From Amaurobius ferox (lineage: Eukaryota > Arthropoda > Arachnida > Araneae > Amaurobiidae): a stretch of 64,000 nucleotides of DNA. The first letter of the stretch is position 1. Every line of letters starts with the position of its first letter. Positions 1 through 10,883 of this stretch are shown piece after piece. The stretch is from NCBI GenBank assembly GCA_951213105.1, contig OX578146.1, positions 57,109,069-57,173,068 on the forward strand, in the 5' to 3' direction. The position numbers were made by a program, and so were the translations under genes. The notes under the pieces are model-generated. The model searched no databases, was not told the origin of the DNA, and worked only from the letters and a program-made list of their open reading frames with translations.

Positions 1-468
1 AGTTTAATATTAGTGTTGTTCAAAACTGTATTCTTATTGCCAAAAGTATTTCTCAAAAGGTCCCTTAGAAATGTGTTGGCTACTGCTTTAAACTAAGTTT
101 AGTCAATAAAATAATTTTTAAATAAAATAATAAATAATAAATAATTTTAGTCAATAAAATTTTACACTGTTACAAATATTATGTGACTTTTCCCCTTAAT
201 TCAATACATCTGTCTTTAAGTATTTGATCTCTTTGCTGCAGGTTTGATCATGATCAAATTGACATCTACCTTATGAACGTATTTTTTTCTGGTTTTAGAC
301 CAATTTTTCTATTGTTATATTTTATGTTTTTATAAAGCGTTTAAAAGTATTTAAGTGGATGTAATTTTATTGTAATTTATTATTTAACATGAGTTTTAAA
401 ATTTCCTGCTTTTTTCTATTTAAAACGAATTTTCCTTACAATGGGGATTTTAAATTATTTGCATTTAC
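1..468. other. AT-rich stretch, no gene seen
   Basis: This is AT-rich sequence with short A/T runs. No coding segment, RNA gene or terminal repeat is recognised. Confidence 0.5.
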
Positions 469-988
469 CTCATTTTTTATACCAATCCCAACTGTTTTCA
501 AAGTGTTGTTTTTCATTGTGTGTTTCTTTAGTGTTGTTTTCTGTCTCTATTGTATTTCTATGTATATTGTCTTTGTATGTTTGTGTATTGTTATTTCTAT
601 GATTTTACCGACCGTCTCATCTAACTGTCCCATACCCTTTGGGTGTGCTGGACGACCTGGGTAATAAATAAATTAATTGGTTTGGTAGTGTTGGGAAATC
701 AATCTTTTTCCCAACCGTACCACTAAAGGCTCATTATTTATATCAATCCCTGTTTCCAAAGTGTTTTTTTTTTCTTAGTATGTTTTCTTTTGTATCATTT
801 TCTGTCTGTATTGTATTTCTATGTATATTATCTTTGTGTATTGTTATTTCTGTATTTTTCCAGACCCTTCACTATAACTGTTCCATACCTTTTGGGTGCA
901 CTGGATGGCCTGGATAATAAATACATAAATAAATTGGTAATATAGTGTTGCGAAGTTAATCTTCTTCCCAGCCGTACAACTAAAGGCT
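469..988 (+). repeat. Tandem pair of LINE 3'-end-like tails (2 x ~260 bp)
   Basis: Two head-to-tail copies of about 260 bp lie at 469-729 and 730-988. Each carries a T-rich segment and then a block reading ...GGACGACCTGGGTAATAAAT (first copy) or a close variant (second copy), followed by AAATAAATT and a shared CCGTACNACTAAAGGC end. A GRYGRCCTGGRTAATAAATA tail is typical of the 3' ends of several arthropod non-LTR retrotransposons, so I read these as 3'-UTR fragments. The short ORF over the first unit (389-664) is T-rich and low-complexity and is not called as a gene. Confidence 0.5.
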
Positions 989-1374
989 GTTATCCAGTAT
1001 TAGCGAACCGTGCAGTCTGGGTCAGGTAGGTAATTGATTCTGCAACACCCGAGAAAAATACTTTCCCCATCCAGGATGTTCCAAAAACATTGACCTCGGC
1101 TTTTATTCCTTAAATATTGACCTTAGACATATATAACAAATTACAAATTTGCGTAAAAAAAGGTACAGAATTTTATGAAATCGATTAAAATTTTCAAGGG
1201 AATTAAATTTTAAGAAATGCAAAATTTAAATGTTTATACGGCTCCCGTACAAAAATATTTCCAATAAGTACAATGTGCCTCATACACTAATAAGGGGATG
1301 TACAAAATTTCAGCATTTTATCATAAAATGTGATATGAAAGGAAAAGCTTCTGACTTAAAACACTATTCGATGC

Positions 1375-1756
1375 TGTTGTTGAGATCCAGACCGTCCGAC
1401 TTACCAGAAAGGTGTAAAGTAACTGTTTGGACGACAGGGAGCCGCCCAATTTAGACCGGAACCCAGTGGGGGAGGCATCCACAGGGACCGTACCCACCTT
1501 CCCCTACCACCAACCTCTCGGAAGGACTTACAGACCCACATGTTTAACGTGATCGTACTCCGCATGAACACGGCGGCAGTTGTGGCAGCATGCAAATCCA
1601 GCGCTCAACCCACCGGGCTACCGCGCCGGAAATGTGCCAACAGCACGCGGTGTTCCCAGATGGTCACCCACACAAGTACTAACCACGCCCGATGCTGCCT
1701 GACTTCGGTGATCTAACGAGAACCGGTGCTTTCAGAACACGGTACGGCCGTTGGTT
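1375..1756 (-). mobile_element. Composite SINE: 5S rRNA head fused to tRNA-derived SINE body
   Basis: Read on the minus strand, the insert begins at the 5' end of a 5S rRNA-like sequence (1755-1636). It passes through a 4-6 nt joint into a tRNA-like A box (GCGCGGTAGCCC), then the same body as the SINE at 20673-20964, and ends in a CAACAACA-type tail. A 14-bp duplication ACACTATTCGATGC flanks it on both sides (1361-1374 and 1757-1770). The whole 5S+SINE unit therefore inserted as one reverse-transcribed RNA. The segment carrying the tRNA B box in the other copy is missing here, so transcription would have to come from the 5S internal control region. 5S-headed SINEs (SINE3-type) are known in some animals; whether this is such a family or a one-off chimera cannot be told from one copy. 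Confidence 0.88.
1636..1755 (-). rRNA. 5S rRNA-derived sequence (retroposed)
   Basis: About 120 nt on the minus strand match 5S rRNA along its whole length: the CCAACGGCC start, the GTTCTCGTTAGATCACCGAAG block, the internal control region GTTAGTACTTGTGTGGGTGACC (in parts), and the GGGAACACCGCG...TGTTGGC end that pairs with the start. Several substitutions relative to the usual animal 5S are visible, for example TGTG for GGAT in the C-box. It lies inside a TSD-flanked SINE insertion, so it is best treated as a 5S-derived retrosequence and not as a unit of the 5S gene cluster. It might still be transcribed. Confidence 0.85.
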
Positions 1757-2365
1757 ACACTATTCGATGCATCAACATGGGTTCTCAGCGGGGAAAAAAT
1801 CATGTCGGCAGATCGTGTTTCAGGGGTCATACACAAATTACGAAAGAAAACAATAAATCAATAATAATTTTGCTATTTATTGGTATAAAAGTATCTAAAC
1901 TGAGTAGAAATAATAACTTTACACAAAGATTACAAAGCTTGTTCAAAATGTTTTCCATCCATGCCAAAGATCCATTAAAGATGAGAGGCAGATATTATTT
2001 GCCTATGATGCATTTTTGCGTTGCGTCATTTTCACTCTTGCTGTAAACATTTTAATTTTAAGTTGTGATTAATCCCTCACCAACTGTGTTTAAACATGTC
2101 TCTGGGACTTTTTATGATAAAATGCTAAAATTTTGTACATTATCTTATTAGTATATGAGGCACATTTTACTCATTGGAAATTTTTTTGTACGGGGGTCGT
2201 ATAAAAATTTAAATTTTGTATTTCTTCAAATTTAATCCCCTGAAAATATTTATCGATTTCATAAAATTCTGTACCTTTCTTACGCAACTTTGTAATTTAT
2301 TATATATGTCTAAGTTCAATATTTAAGGAATAAAAGCCGAGGTCAATGTTTTTGGGACACCCTGT

Positions 2366-3860
2366 ATAGGGAAAGTATTGTGAAGAGGTTGAAAATTCCA
2401 CTTATAGATTTTGATGGAAGAGCACGTTTCAAGCATCTCTGCACTCGAATTGAACTTTTTTGAGGCGATGCAGGTATGTGTATGTGTGTCACTGAGTCTG
2501 CCGAGTCTGTGGATGAGATATCTCCCGACTAAATAGTGAGTTTTGTACGAAATGTGGTACAAATAATACAATCAATGAATACTGGAACTCTATTAATTTG
2601 AAGTGCAATCAAATATTTGGAAGAGCCTTAAAATTTTTGAAGAAAATTTTGAAAATTCAAGGGAAATGAGATCCTTTAATAATGTTACACAAATGATCAT
2701 TTCTAATGTAAATGTTTGATTAGAAAACGAATGACACAAACTTTAGAACGCTAGTATGGACCGTTATCGATATCTTGCGCTTTTTTCTTAAATATATTAT
2801 TTTAAAAAATTACATCAAATTGAAGAATTATTAACTACCGTGAAACATTTTCATTTGCATGGGTAATATTACGCAAAAAAAATGTTTATATCATTCTCGT
2901 GAATCTAGTTCACTCCATTCAAGAGAGGATAATGGTTTTGTATTTTGAAGCCCAACGGTTCGGCAATAGTCATTTATATATAAGATATACACTTCTCTTC
3001 TTTTGTCTTGGCGATAAATTTATCGAAAGTGGCTATTAATTTGGCGAGATATACCTAACAGATTATTGCCCCAGATTGACAAAAAAACATCAAAATTGCA
3101 AAAATAAAGTTACATTAACGATAACAGCGTCACATTGATCAATTAATTATCAAATATTTTATTATTTGGACTATATTGCTTATTGCGCTTGTTATCAATA
3201 TTGATAATTGCCCATTTAGATTTTTGCGTGAAATATAAAATTATTTGATACTTCGAAATGATTTTACATGTCGCCAACTTGGCAATATATCGGCCCACAT
3301 TGACAAAAGTTTCGCCAAAATTGCAAAAATGATAACAATTTAACAAAATGATGTTACATTGGTGAATTCATTACTAAAATATTTTAATATTTGGACTATA
3401 TTGCTTATTGCGGATGCTATCAATATTGATAATTGTCCATTTTGAGTTGCGTGAAATATAATATTATTCGGTACTTCGAAATATATTATATTTCGAACGG
3501 GGAATATATTATATTTTGGGACGACATGTTGCCAACTTGGCAATATATCGTCCCAAACTGACAAAAATTTCGCCAAAATTGCTAAAATGACATGCTAATA
3601 AATTGATGCTAAATTGGAAAATTAATTATTAAAATAGTTTAATATTTGGACTATATTGAGAACTGCGGATGCTATAAATCGTGGTAATTGTCCATTTAGA
3701 GTTGTCCGAAATATAAATTAATTGGATACTTTGAAATAATTTCATATATTGTCGTCCGGTAAAGCGTTGAATGTGCATTTCAATGTTAAAAATTTTGTGA
3801 CGTGGATCTTATACATCATTTTCGTTTCATTCGACAACTATATTATAATAGTCTTCAGCT
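2366..3860 (-). repeat. Degenerate arm of foldback family A with internal tandem units
   Basis: From 2366 the sequence follows one arm of the foldback element at 58543-60370: a GTGAAGAGGTTGAAAATTC start, GAGCACGTTTCAAGCATC, a TG-rich spot, ACAATCAATGAATACTGGAA, and later the GGCGAGAT / CAACTTGGC motifs. Between about 3030 and 3760 the end part is repeated three times, with a period near 240-265 bp. Each unit has a TTGGCAATATATCG...TTCGCCAAAATTGC core (3039-3104 degenerate, 3270-3330, 3531-3583). The small ORFs here are by-products of the repeats. Confidence 0.6.
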
Positions 3861-5650
3861 CTCCATAATTCCATAATACTAAAATAACTCAAGAACGGTT
3901 CCTACAGTCGTAGATTCATGGGGTCAGACTTATCTTCGTCCTGTCAAAAAATTGCATGCAAAATAAGTACTTAATTTATTTCATCAATTGTAGACATTTA
4001 TTTTACGTTTTCCCGAGCGTTTCAGCCATTTCGCAAAAGAGATATGTCATATTTTTCAGAAATATGCCAAAATCTTATGCGAATCAAAATAACCCTCAAG
4101 GAACGTAACTACTAAAGGTTAAGACATTTTATTAAATCGTTTTTTCTCTACAGGAAAAAACGTGTTCCGTTCCATAATTTCAAAAATCTTAAATATCTCT
4201 AAAATGGTTGTTCTTCAAATAATGGGGTTGGTTTTATTATTTTTATTGTCAAAAGTTACGTATAAAACATGCATTTAATTTATACATTTGTAGTATTTCA
4301 TTTTAGAGTTTGACGATTGGTCGAGCCATTTACAAAAACATACAGGTTCTTTTTTATTCCTTATCGTACCAAAATCTAACCAACACCAACGTAACGCAGA
4401 AACAATTTATTTACCAAATTTTGTAATATTCGGTCTATTTATTTCTCAGCTAGAGCGGATACATATAATTTTTGCTGGCCATTTCGAAAAAAAAAGTGTT
4501 TCTTTTATCTCGAATCATACCAAAATCTATTCAACACAAGGATAACCTATTCAACACAAGGACAAGCGACTTACCTGTAAAACTTTATGAAATTTAGTCA
4601 ATTAGTTTTTGAGAGTAGACGTATACATTGCACATACAAACGCACACACAGGAAGAGAGATAGCGAGAGAGAAATAGGGAGAGGGAGAGATGGGGTAGGG
4701 CACACACACAGACATCACGTAAAATAAAAAAGGTTTTTCGTGTTCGAGAGGGACCAAAACGTGTATATCCACCGGAAATTCCAACTACATTTTGGACTAC
4801 ATTACAATTGCAATACTTCCACTCAACATTAACATGTATTGTAGGGAAAGTAAAACTCTGATGTGGGCAGAACATGGCTTTCGCTGCAGACTCATATTAA
4901 TGTTCTCTTTATTTCTGCAATAATTCAATTTATTGAGTTTAATTGCACAAAGTAACACCCATAATTATTTAAAATTACACCGAATTTGCATTTTTAATTC
5001 AATTTTCGTTCTCATTTGGTAACTGGGCTTATTTTCAAAAGTGGTGTAGTGAAAATGCGAAAAAAATTAAACATTTCGAGAACGGCTAGTCCTATTATAA
5101 TGGGGTTGATCTTATGCTTTTGATCGTTAAAAATTACATATAAAACAAGCATTATATTAATATATTTGAGCATACGTAGTTTTTTATTTCAGATTTGGCG
5201 ATTTTTGCGCTGCACTTCTCAGAAAAAGGCAGGTTTTATTTTTTCCGAATCGTACCAAAATCTAATCAGCACCAGGATAACCCACAAGTGACCTATCTAC
5301 CAAATTTTGTAAAAAATTTTCTTTTAGTTTTTCAGCTAGAGTGGATACAGTCAATTTTTGAGTGCCATTTCCCAAAAAAGGCGGGTATTGTTATTACGAA
5401 TCGTACCCAAAACTAAGCAGCACCAGAGTCGCCCCAAGTGACCTATCTACCAAGTTTTATGAAATTTGGTCAATTAGTACTTTTAGTTAGAGTGATACAA
5501 AATCTGCACAGACAGACACACAGACAAACAGACACATGACATACACAGAAACACACACACAGACATACACACAGACGTCATGCTAAAAATGGTTTTATCG
5601 TATTCTAGAGTTTCCAAATCTGCCCACTGTCATGTTTATCCAAGTCTCTA
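3860..5650. repeat. Dispersed repeat family C, several degenerate copies
   Basis: Recurring modules CTAAAATAACTCAAGAACGG...ATGGGGT, then AATCGTACCAAAATCTAA(C/T)CA, then ...ACCTATCTACCAAATTTT, occur at about 3880-4130, 4180-4620 and 5060-5480. They end in CA/ACAGACA-rich tracts (4630-4710, 5500-5580) and a CCTACA...GGGAAAGTA-like end near 4840. The same modules recur at 24190-24780 and 33592-34240. No coding capacity is seen. The family looks like a non-autonomous element with a microsatellite near one end. Confidence 0.5.
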
Positions 5651-6812
5651 ACATCAATTACATTTGAAAGAAAAGTACTAACCACTTTGTGAAATTTGAT
5701 ATTTTAATATATTAAATTTTTATATAAAGATGTTTTCAACTTTAATATGGACATATAATAAAGCTTTGCAATATAACTCTATTTTATTTGAAAAACAAAT
5801 ATAAAGAAAGGTTAATTAAGCATTCATCGTGTGTATAAAAATGCGCTAAGTAACTAAATTTATTGATAAATGCAATCGGGACTTTTAACAGTAAAAAAAT
5901 TAACTCCCACCATAACCTTGTTACTTACTAGTTACTTAAATGTAATAAGTGGTTACTTTTTACTTTGAAAATGTAATCACTTATTACATTTTCAAAGTAT
6001 CTACTCAATCATGTCAAATCAACCCGAATATTATTACCAGTAAATTTATTAAAACATTTCTTTAATAGATACACATTTAAGCTCTGTTGGAAATAACTGA
6101 AAAAATTGCAATCCTTAGTTAAAAAATGTTAACTAAAGTTTATTGTCCGAAATACAAAACAGCATCCTTAAATTCCGTACTTTGATTAATGTGGATTGTC
6201 ACAAATATGACGTTGATTGTGATAAATGAGGATTCCACTGATCCGTTACAGAACGCTTCCTTGAAATCTGACAAGAGTTGAAATATCTTAAAGAGGGTAG
6301 GTAACATTTTTAACACTAGATACACTACCCCAAGAAATCCAAATAGTTGTTTGCGTCAATTTACTGGGTCGCGGAATTCCCATAGCACGCCGAATAAAGT
6401 ATATTGTAGCTAAATATACATCTGGTATTTCTACCGTAATTCTTTTGTTTAGTTATGTAAATAAGGGATTATTAATCTAGGTGCAGACTCAATATGAAGC
6501 GAGGAAAAATTCAATATTATAAAATGAAAAGAATTTTTCATAGATTTCAAAAATGTACTACTGGAATTCAAAAAATATTATAGATATAAACAGTAAGCAG
6601 CAAATATGTTCAATAGGAAATATAGTTTTTCGATACCTGTTTTGTTTTTCCAAAGCTTTGGTAGTTTTCGTAGAATCATCTTATCAAGTTTACAGTGCTT
6701 AAGCATTGCAAACTGAAAGTGATATCTATTAATTATCAGAAGTGATTTGCAACCTTTTGAAACCCTTAACCCCTACAAGGATATATAATTTCGATGTTAT
6801 ATTATTTTGAAC
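5650..6812. other. AT-rich intergenic stretch, nothing recognised
   Basis: Only short AT-rich motifs and one local repeat are seen (AAATGTAATAAGTGGTTACT with its inverse near 5940-6000). No gene, RNA or complete element is recognised. Confidence 0.45.
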
Positions 6813-6896
6813 TACGCACACACACACATATATGTATATATATATATACAATATACGTATATATATATACAATACTCGTATATACAATATATATAT
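6813..6896. repeat. (CA)n/(TA)n microsatellite
   Basis: A run of CACACACACATA passes into interrupted TATATA with ACAATATACGTATATA repeats. It is simple sequence and the short ORF across it is not real. Confidence 0.9.
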
Positions 6897-7126
6897 GCAG
6901 GGTTAGCAAGAAATAAGTTTCCCACTTCAGAGGGCTCTAGAATGCGTTCTATTGGTCCAAATGAGATAAAATTTGAAATACAGATAACTCAAATGATGCC
7001 CTTGACATTTATTAAATCAAAAATTGTAATACAAAAATCCGCCGATAGGTGGTGCTGTAATACACATAACAAAATTCAATAGGCTTTATAAATGTTAAAT
7101 AATATCAAAAAATAGCATTGAAACTG

Positions 7127-7830
7127 TTTAATATGTCCCCCATTCATGTTCAACAATGTACTCTAATAGTAGAACTATATTTTCCACAGCTGACAGGAGT
7201 GAGTCTGCCGGAATATCGAGAATATGGCGCCGAATGATGTCCTTCAGATCTGGCACAGATTCTGCCCTTTTACGGTAGATGCTGTCCTTGAGGAAAGCCA
7301 CACAACCAAAAGTCGCAGGGAGTGATATCCGGCGAACAAGGAGGTCCTGCTGCTGGAGAATGCCGGCTGATCACCCGTTCAGCTGTGAAATGTTGTGTTA
7401 GCAATTGCTTTACACTACGCTCAATGGGATGAGGTGCGCCACCCTGCATGAAAATGATGTCCTGAAGGCATCCACGCTGTTGAAGTTGTGGGGTTACAAA
7501 ATGCCTCAGCATACCACGGTACCGTACTCCTGTGACGGAACAGGTTTTTATTCCAGTTGCAATTATCTCTACGAAAAATACAGTTCAATGATAAAGGTAG
7601 CCGTAAAACCACACCATCCTGTCACTTTTTCAGGATGCAGCACTTTTTCAGCACGCTATTCAGGGTTGTCCCTGGATATCGTGAGGGTTTTCCGCTGCCC
7701 AAATTCGACAATTGGGGGTGTTAACTTGCCCATTGAGGCAAAAGTGGGCTTCGTCAGTCCACAAGATGTTTCTTGGCCAACTGTCGTCAACCACCATTCG
7801 AGCAAGGAACTGAAATACAAAAGTTTTACG
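7127..7830 (-). pseudogene. Mariner-type transposase, C-terminal two thirds (split by LINE)
   Basis: Minus-strand reading frames give mariner/DUF4817-type transposase blocks in order: an ARMVVDDSWP-like segment, ILWTDEAHF (first catalytic Asp), FMQGGAPHP, SPDITPCDFWL (third Asp) and a VEHEWGTY C-terminus with a stop at 7127. The usual second acidic residue, expected in a QDGAP motif, is Gly here. At least two frameshifts separate the blocks, so the gene is dead. The N-terminal part lies at 15030-15265. Joining the two sides of the LINE target site restores the reading across the break, so this was one gene before the LINE landed. The short duplicated target AACCTCTGAGTCTCCG marks the junction. 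Confidence 0.82.
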
Positions 7831-7846
7831 AACCTCTGAGTCTCCG

Positions 7847-8860
7847 AGGCCGTCCCAAGTCTCCGAGGCCGTCCCAATCTCTTGTGTTGATATGACGTCC
7901 TTTTTTGAGCTCTTCCGTTTTCGTTTCGTAATCGCGTAAATTTTTATGTTGAGAAATTAAAAGTTGTGAATCAACAATGTCCTACCCAAGAGCTACAATC
8001 TGATACCTTGTTTTCCGAAAAATGCCTCGCCAGTGGTGAGCTATCGTTTGTTTTGTTTTCAAATTGTTCTAAATGTTCATCGAAACCATTGTAATGGGAA
8101 TTCTGAAGATAGTGACAAAATCGGTCACTGAATACATCTGTAAAACCAGTTAAATATGATAATTTTGTTATTACAAGTACATATATATAATAATCTATAT
8201 CTTTACTATGTTTATTGAATGTATTTTTAAACCCTGGATCAGTTTTTTAATGTGTAAACTTAGTTTTAAAATCCCATGTTTTCCTATCATTGCAATGATC
8301 TACATGTACTACTGCGAATCCCCCCTTTGAATTGACAATGTATCTATCCCATGACACTAGCAGTGCACACACCTGGCATAAAATGGAAAATACCACCTCT
8401 ACATACGTTCAGCTGTCATTTTCTTCACTCGTTTGGAAAAATTATTCCTCTTCTTCCCAGTTTTTCCCATGTTATTTTCGTTTTTTAATTTTAATTTTTG
8501 TTTAAATTTATTAAATCCTTATCGGTTCGACACATTGAGTCTGATTGCCAATACCTAAATGTTAAAAAAGTTTGAAAACTCTGGCACTACGACCTTAAAT
8601 AATCTTTTGTGGCAACAAAACTGACATTTTTAACCTGAAAACCTAGCCTGAAATCTATTCATAGCCTACCTTATAATCACTGGAAAATTGTCTTCCCACA
8701 GCATTTCTCATTTCAGCTTCATGGCGCATCATTTTGCTTTTTTGCTTGTCGTACCTATCCTTTTATTCAAATGTTATTTTTAAAATGTTTAATGATTTTT
8801 TTTCACAGCATTTATTATCTATTGAATTATATTTACAAACTTTGAAAAAATATACATATA
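7847..8860 (+). promoter_or_regulatory. LINE 5' UTR (expected internal promoter)
   Basis: About 1 kb lies between the 5' junction and the ORF1 start and contains no ORF of note. Non-LTR elements of this group normally carry an internal Pol II promoter here, which is family knowledge. I cannot point to a clear core element. At the 5' junction the 19 bp TCTCCGAGGCCGTCCCAAG are repeated (7841-7859 and 7860-7878). Confidence 0.5.
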
Positions 8861-10657
8861 ATGGAATATTCTCCATCATCCATGGACTTTCCCAACCTTC
8901 CTCCTGTGGTTCTACTCACTCCAAAAATACCAACCTCTAAATCAACAAAACTTTCAAAAATGCCAGCTCGAGAGATTATTCGACAGACTTCATCAGACAT
9001 AACAACCGACACTGCTTTGCCAGTCGTTCAATCTCCCCTACCATCTACATCAGCAAATTGTTCAGACAAAGAAACCACGGATACCACACCATCAGTTACC
9101 ACATCTTCTAATAAAACATCTCCTGAGCTTCAACCGAAACCTCCTCGTAACCTCTCCAATCCGACCAAACTCCAACCCACGGTCAAATTTGTGGATTTCA
9201 AGTCCTCAACTTCAAACCTCTCATACTCCGATGTTGCTGCTGGTTCCCCTTCAATATTTTTTCCTTTCATCTCTTCAATTTCAGCTCCTTCTATTACACC
9301 TTCTAAAACCCAGTTTACACTGTTCTCTCATCCCAAAAAGGATGACAAAAAGCTGAAATCTTCTTCACAACCTATCATAACTACTAATGAAGATTCAACC
9401 CAAGATCAACATCAACAAACTCAATCACCACTACCTATATTGCCACGAGAAGAAACTGACGACGACATTTCAATTGCAACTACGGAACTTATGGATGATA
9501 ACACTGATTACAGAAACTGCTTCCTGTTAAAGGTCCAGAGATTCTCTAACCAAATATCAAACTACCTTACAAGATATGTGAAGCCAAATGCAACTCAGAC
9601 CAAGTATTTTAATGAGAAGATGCAGACACTCAGAGACTCTTGTCTCCTCTTTGAAAAACAGATCCAGGATCCTCCTCCAACTCTCAATCCAGATTCCTCC
9701 AATATAATCAAAGACTTGAAGACCTCATTTGACCATAGCATTTCTAACCTTCATGAATCCATTGACCACAGCCTACAAAATTTTTCTCTCAACCTTTCCC
9801 ATGATTTACCAACTATGATCAATGAATCTGTCAAGAAACACCTGTCAGAACTTTCTTCATCTGGCCTCCTCCCATCTGCAACCTCTTCCACAAAAATGCC
9901 TTCAACTAAACCATCTTTTGCAACAATATTACTAAAGGGAAAAGACCGTGCCAGGAATAACATACAACTTAAAGAGGATCTACGTCTACTTAAATGTCCT
10001 CCAGAAGCATGCATAAAGAATGTCTCCACATTAAGCAACGGTACTTTGAAAATTACATGCCAGAACAGCGATGTTGATGCCCTACTACCTAAATTTATCA
10101 ATTCAGATATTGGGGACAAATTTAACATACAAAAACCACCACCAAGAACCCAAACCTTGATTATGTTTAATGTCCCGGAACCTTTTACAGCGGAAAATGT
10201 TAAACAGCTCATTCTACGTAGCCTCCCAGGCGATAGTACACAAGAACTACGGATTATACGCAACTTCAAAAGCAGAACAGGAAGCCTGAACTGGGTCTTC
10301 CTTGTTGACTTTGCTTCAGCCAAACTGCTTCTGGACCTGGGAAAGGTCTACCACCATTTCCATTATTTTCAGATAAAACGTTACATCGCCTTGCAAATCT
10401 GTTACCGTTGTCAAGGTTTCGGACATACTGCCAATTACTGCACTCGGACGGCTGGCAACTGCAGTAATTGTACCAAATCTGGTCACAACTTTAAAAACTG
10501 CCCTTCAACCAAAACAGTCTGTGTAAACTGTAACACGGCAATTCATGACGAACCGGATCTTGGCTGGAGAACGGATCATAATGCGAGGGACCGCTCTCGC
10601 TGTAAGGCAATGCAAAGAGAACTTTCTCGGATTCGAGAATTGCAGCGTAAGGGATAG
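8861..10657 (+). CDS. LINE ORF1, gag-like zinc-knuckle protein
   Basis: This encodes 598 aa from an ATG. The first ~190 residues are Ser/Thr/Pro-rich and likely disordered. The middle (about 220-330) is polar and helical, with a region rich in Asp/Asn. Residues about 425-500 (RTQTLIMFNVP...) resemble the PRE_C2HC/RRM-like domain of arthropod gag-like ORF1 proteins. Zinc knuckles follow: CYRCQGFGHTANYC at 514-527, CSNCTKSGHNFKNC at 534-547, and a third Cys-rich motif starting CVNC near 553. The tail is basic. By family, the product binds element RNA and forms the RNP needed for target-primed reverse transcription. ORF2 starts 226 nt after its stop. The long antisense ORF at 9751-10323 is a shadow of this gene. 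Confidence 0.88.
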   Translation: MEYSPSSMDFPNLPPVVLLTPKIPTSKSTKLSKMPAREIIRQTSSDITTDTALPVVQSPLPSTSANCSDKETTDTTPSVTTSSNKTSPELQPKPPRNLSNPTKLQPTVKFVDFKSSTSNLSYSDVAAGSPSIFFPFISSISAPSITPSKTQFTLFSHPKKDDKKLKSSSQPIITTNEDSTQDQHQQTQSPLPILPREETDDDISIATTELMDDNTDYRNCFLLKVQRFSNQISNYLTRYVKPNATQTKYFNEKMQTLRDSCLLFEKQIQDPPPTLNPDSSNIIKDLKTSFDHSISNLHESIDHSLQNFSLNLSHDLPTMINESVKKHLSELSSSGLLPSATSSTKMPSTKPSFATILLKGKDRARNNIQLKEDLRLLKCPPEACIKNVSTLSNGTLKITCQNSDVDALLPKFINSDIGDKFNIQKPPPRTQTLIMFNVPEPFTAENVKQLILRSLPGDSTQELRIIRNFKSRTGSLNWVFLVDFASAKLLLDLGKVYHHFHYFQIKRYIALQICYRCQGFGHTANYCTRTAGNCSNCTKSGHNFKNCPSTKTVCVNCNTAIHDEPDLGWRTDHNARDRSRCKAMQRELSRIRELQRKG

Positions 10658-10883
10658 GTGAACTATTACTTATCTTCTTTGACTGTCTCATCTTGCTTAT
10701 TTTCATGTTTTGCAATGTGTTTGCTTTCCGTGTCTTGCTCTATGTGTGTTTTTGTATTGCATCCTATCGTATTGTAAATAATTTTGTGCTTTTATCATCA
10801 TGTTCCCATTGTTTTTCCTGTGATGCTCCCCTCTCCCTGCTTGCCCCCTTCCCCTTATCAACTCTCTGGCATTGATTATTACC

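Larger units (their letters stand above)
1072..2364. mobile_element. MITE with ~260-bp inverted repeats (CAGGGTGTCCCAAAAA ends)
   Basis: The left arm (1072-1331) and the right arm (2109-2364) are inverted copies at roughly 85-90% identity by eye. The outer ends read CAGGATGTTCCAAAAACA on the left and CAGGGTGTCCCAAAAACA on the right (reverse complement). A TA follows the right end; the left flank is TC, so a TA duplication is not intact. No transposase is present, so the element is non-autonomous. Without the SINE inserted at 1375-1756 and its duplication it would be about 0.9 kb. The same end motif recurs at 27672-28526. TA-flanked ends of this kind suggest a mariner/Tc1-type mobiliser, which is an inference. 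Confidence 0.75.

Noticed and set aside
9751..10323. 190-aa minus-strand ORF inside LINE ORF1
   Set aside because: Shadow of the ORF1 coding sequence; no domain and no independent signal.
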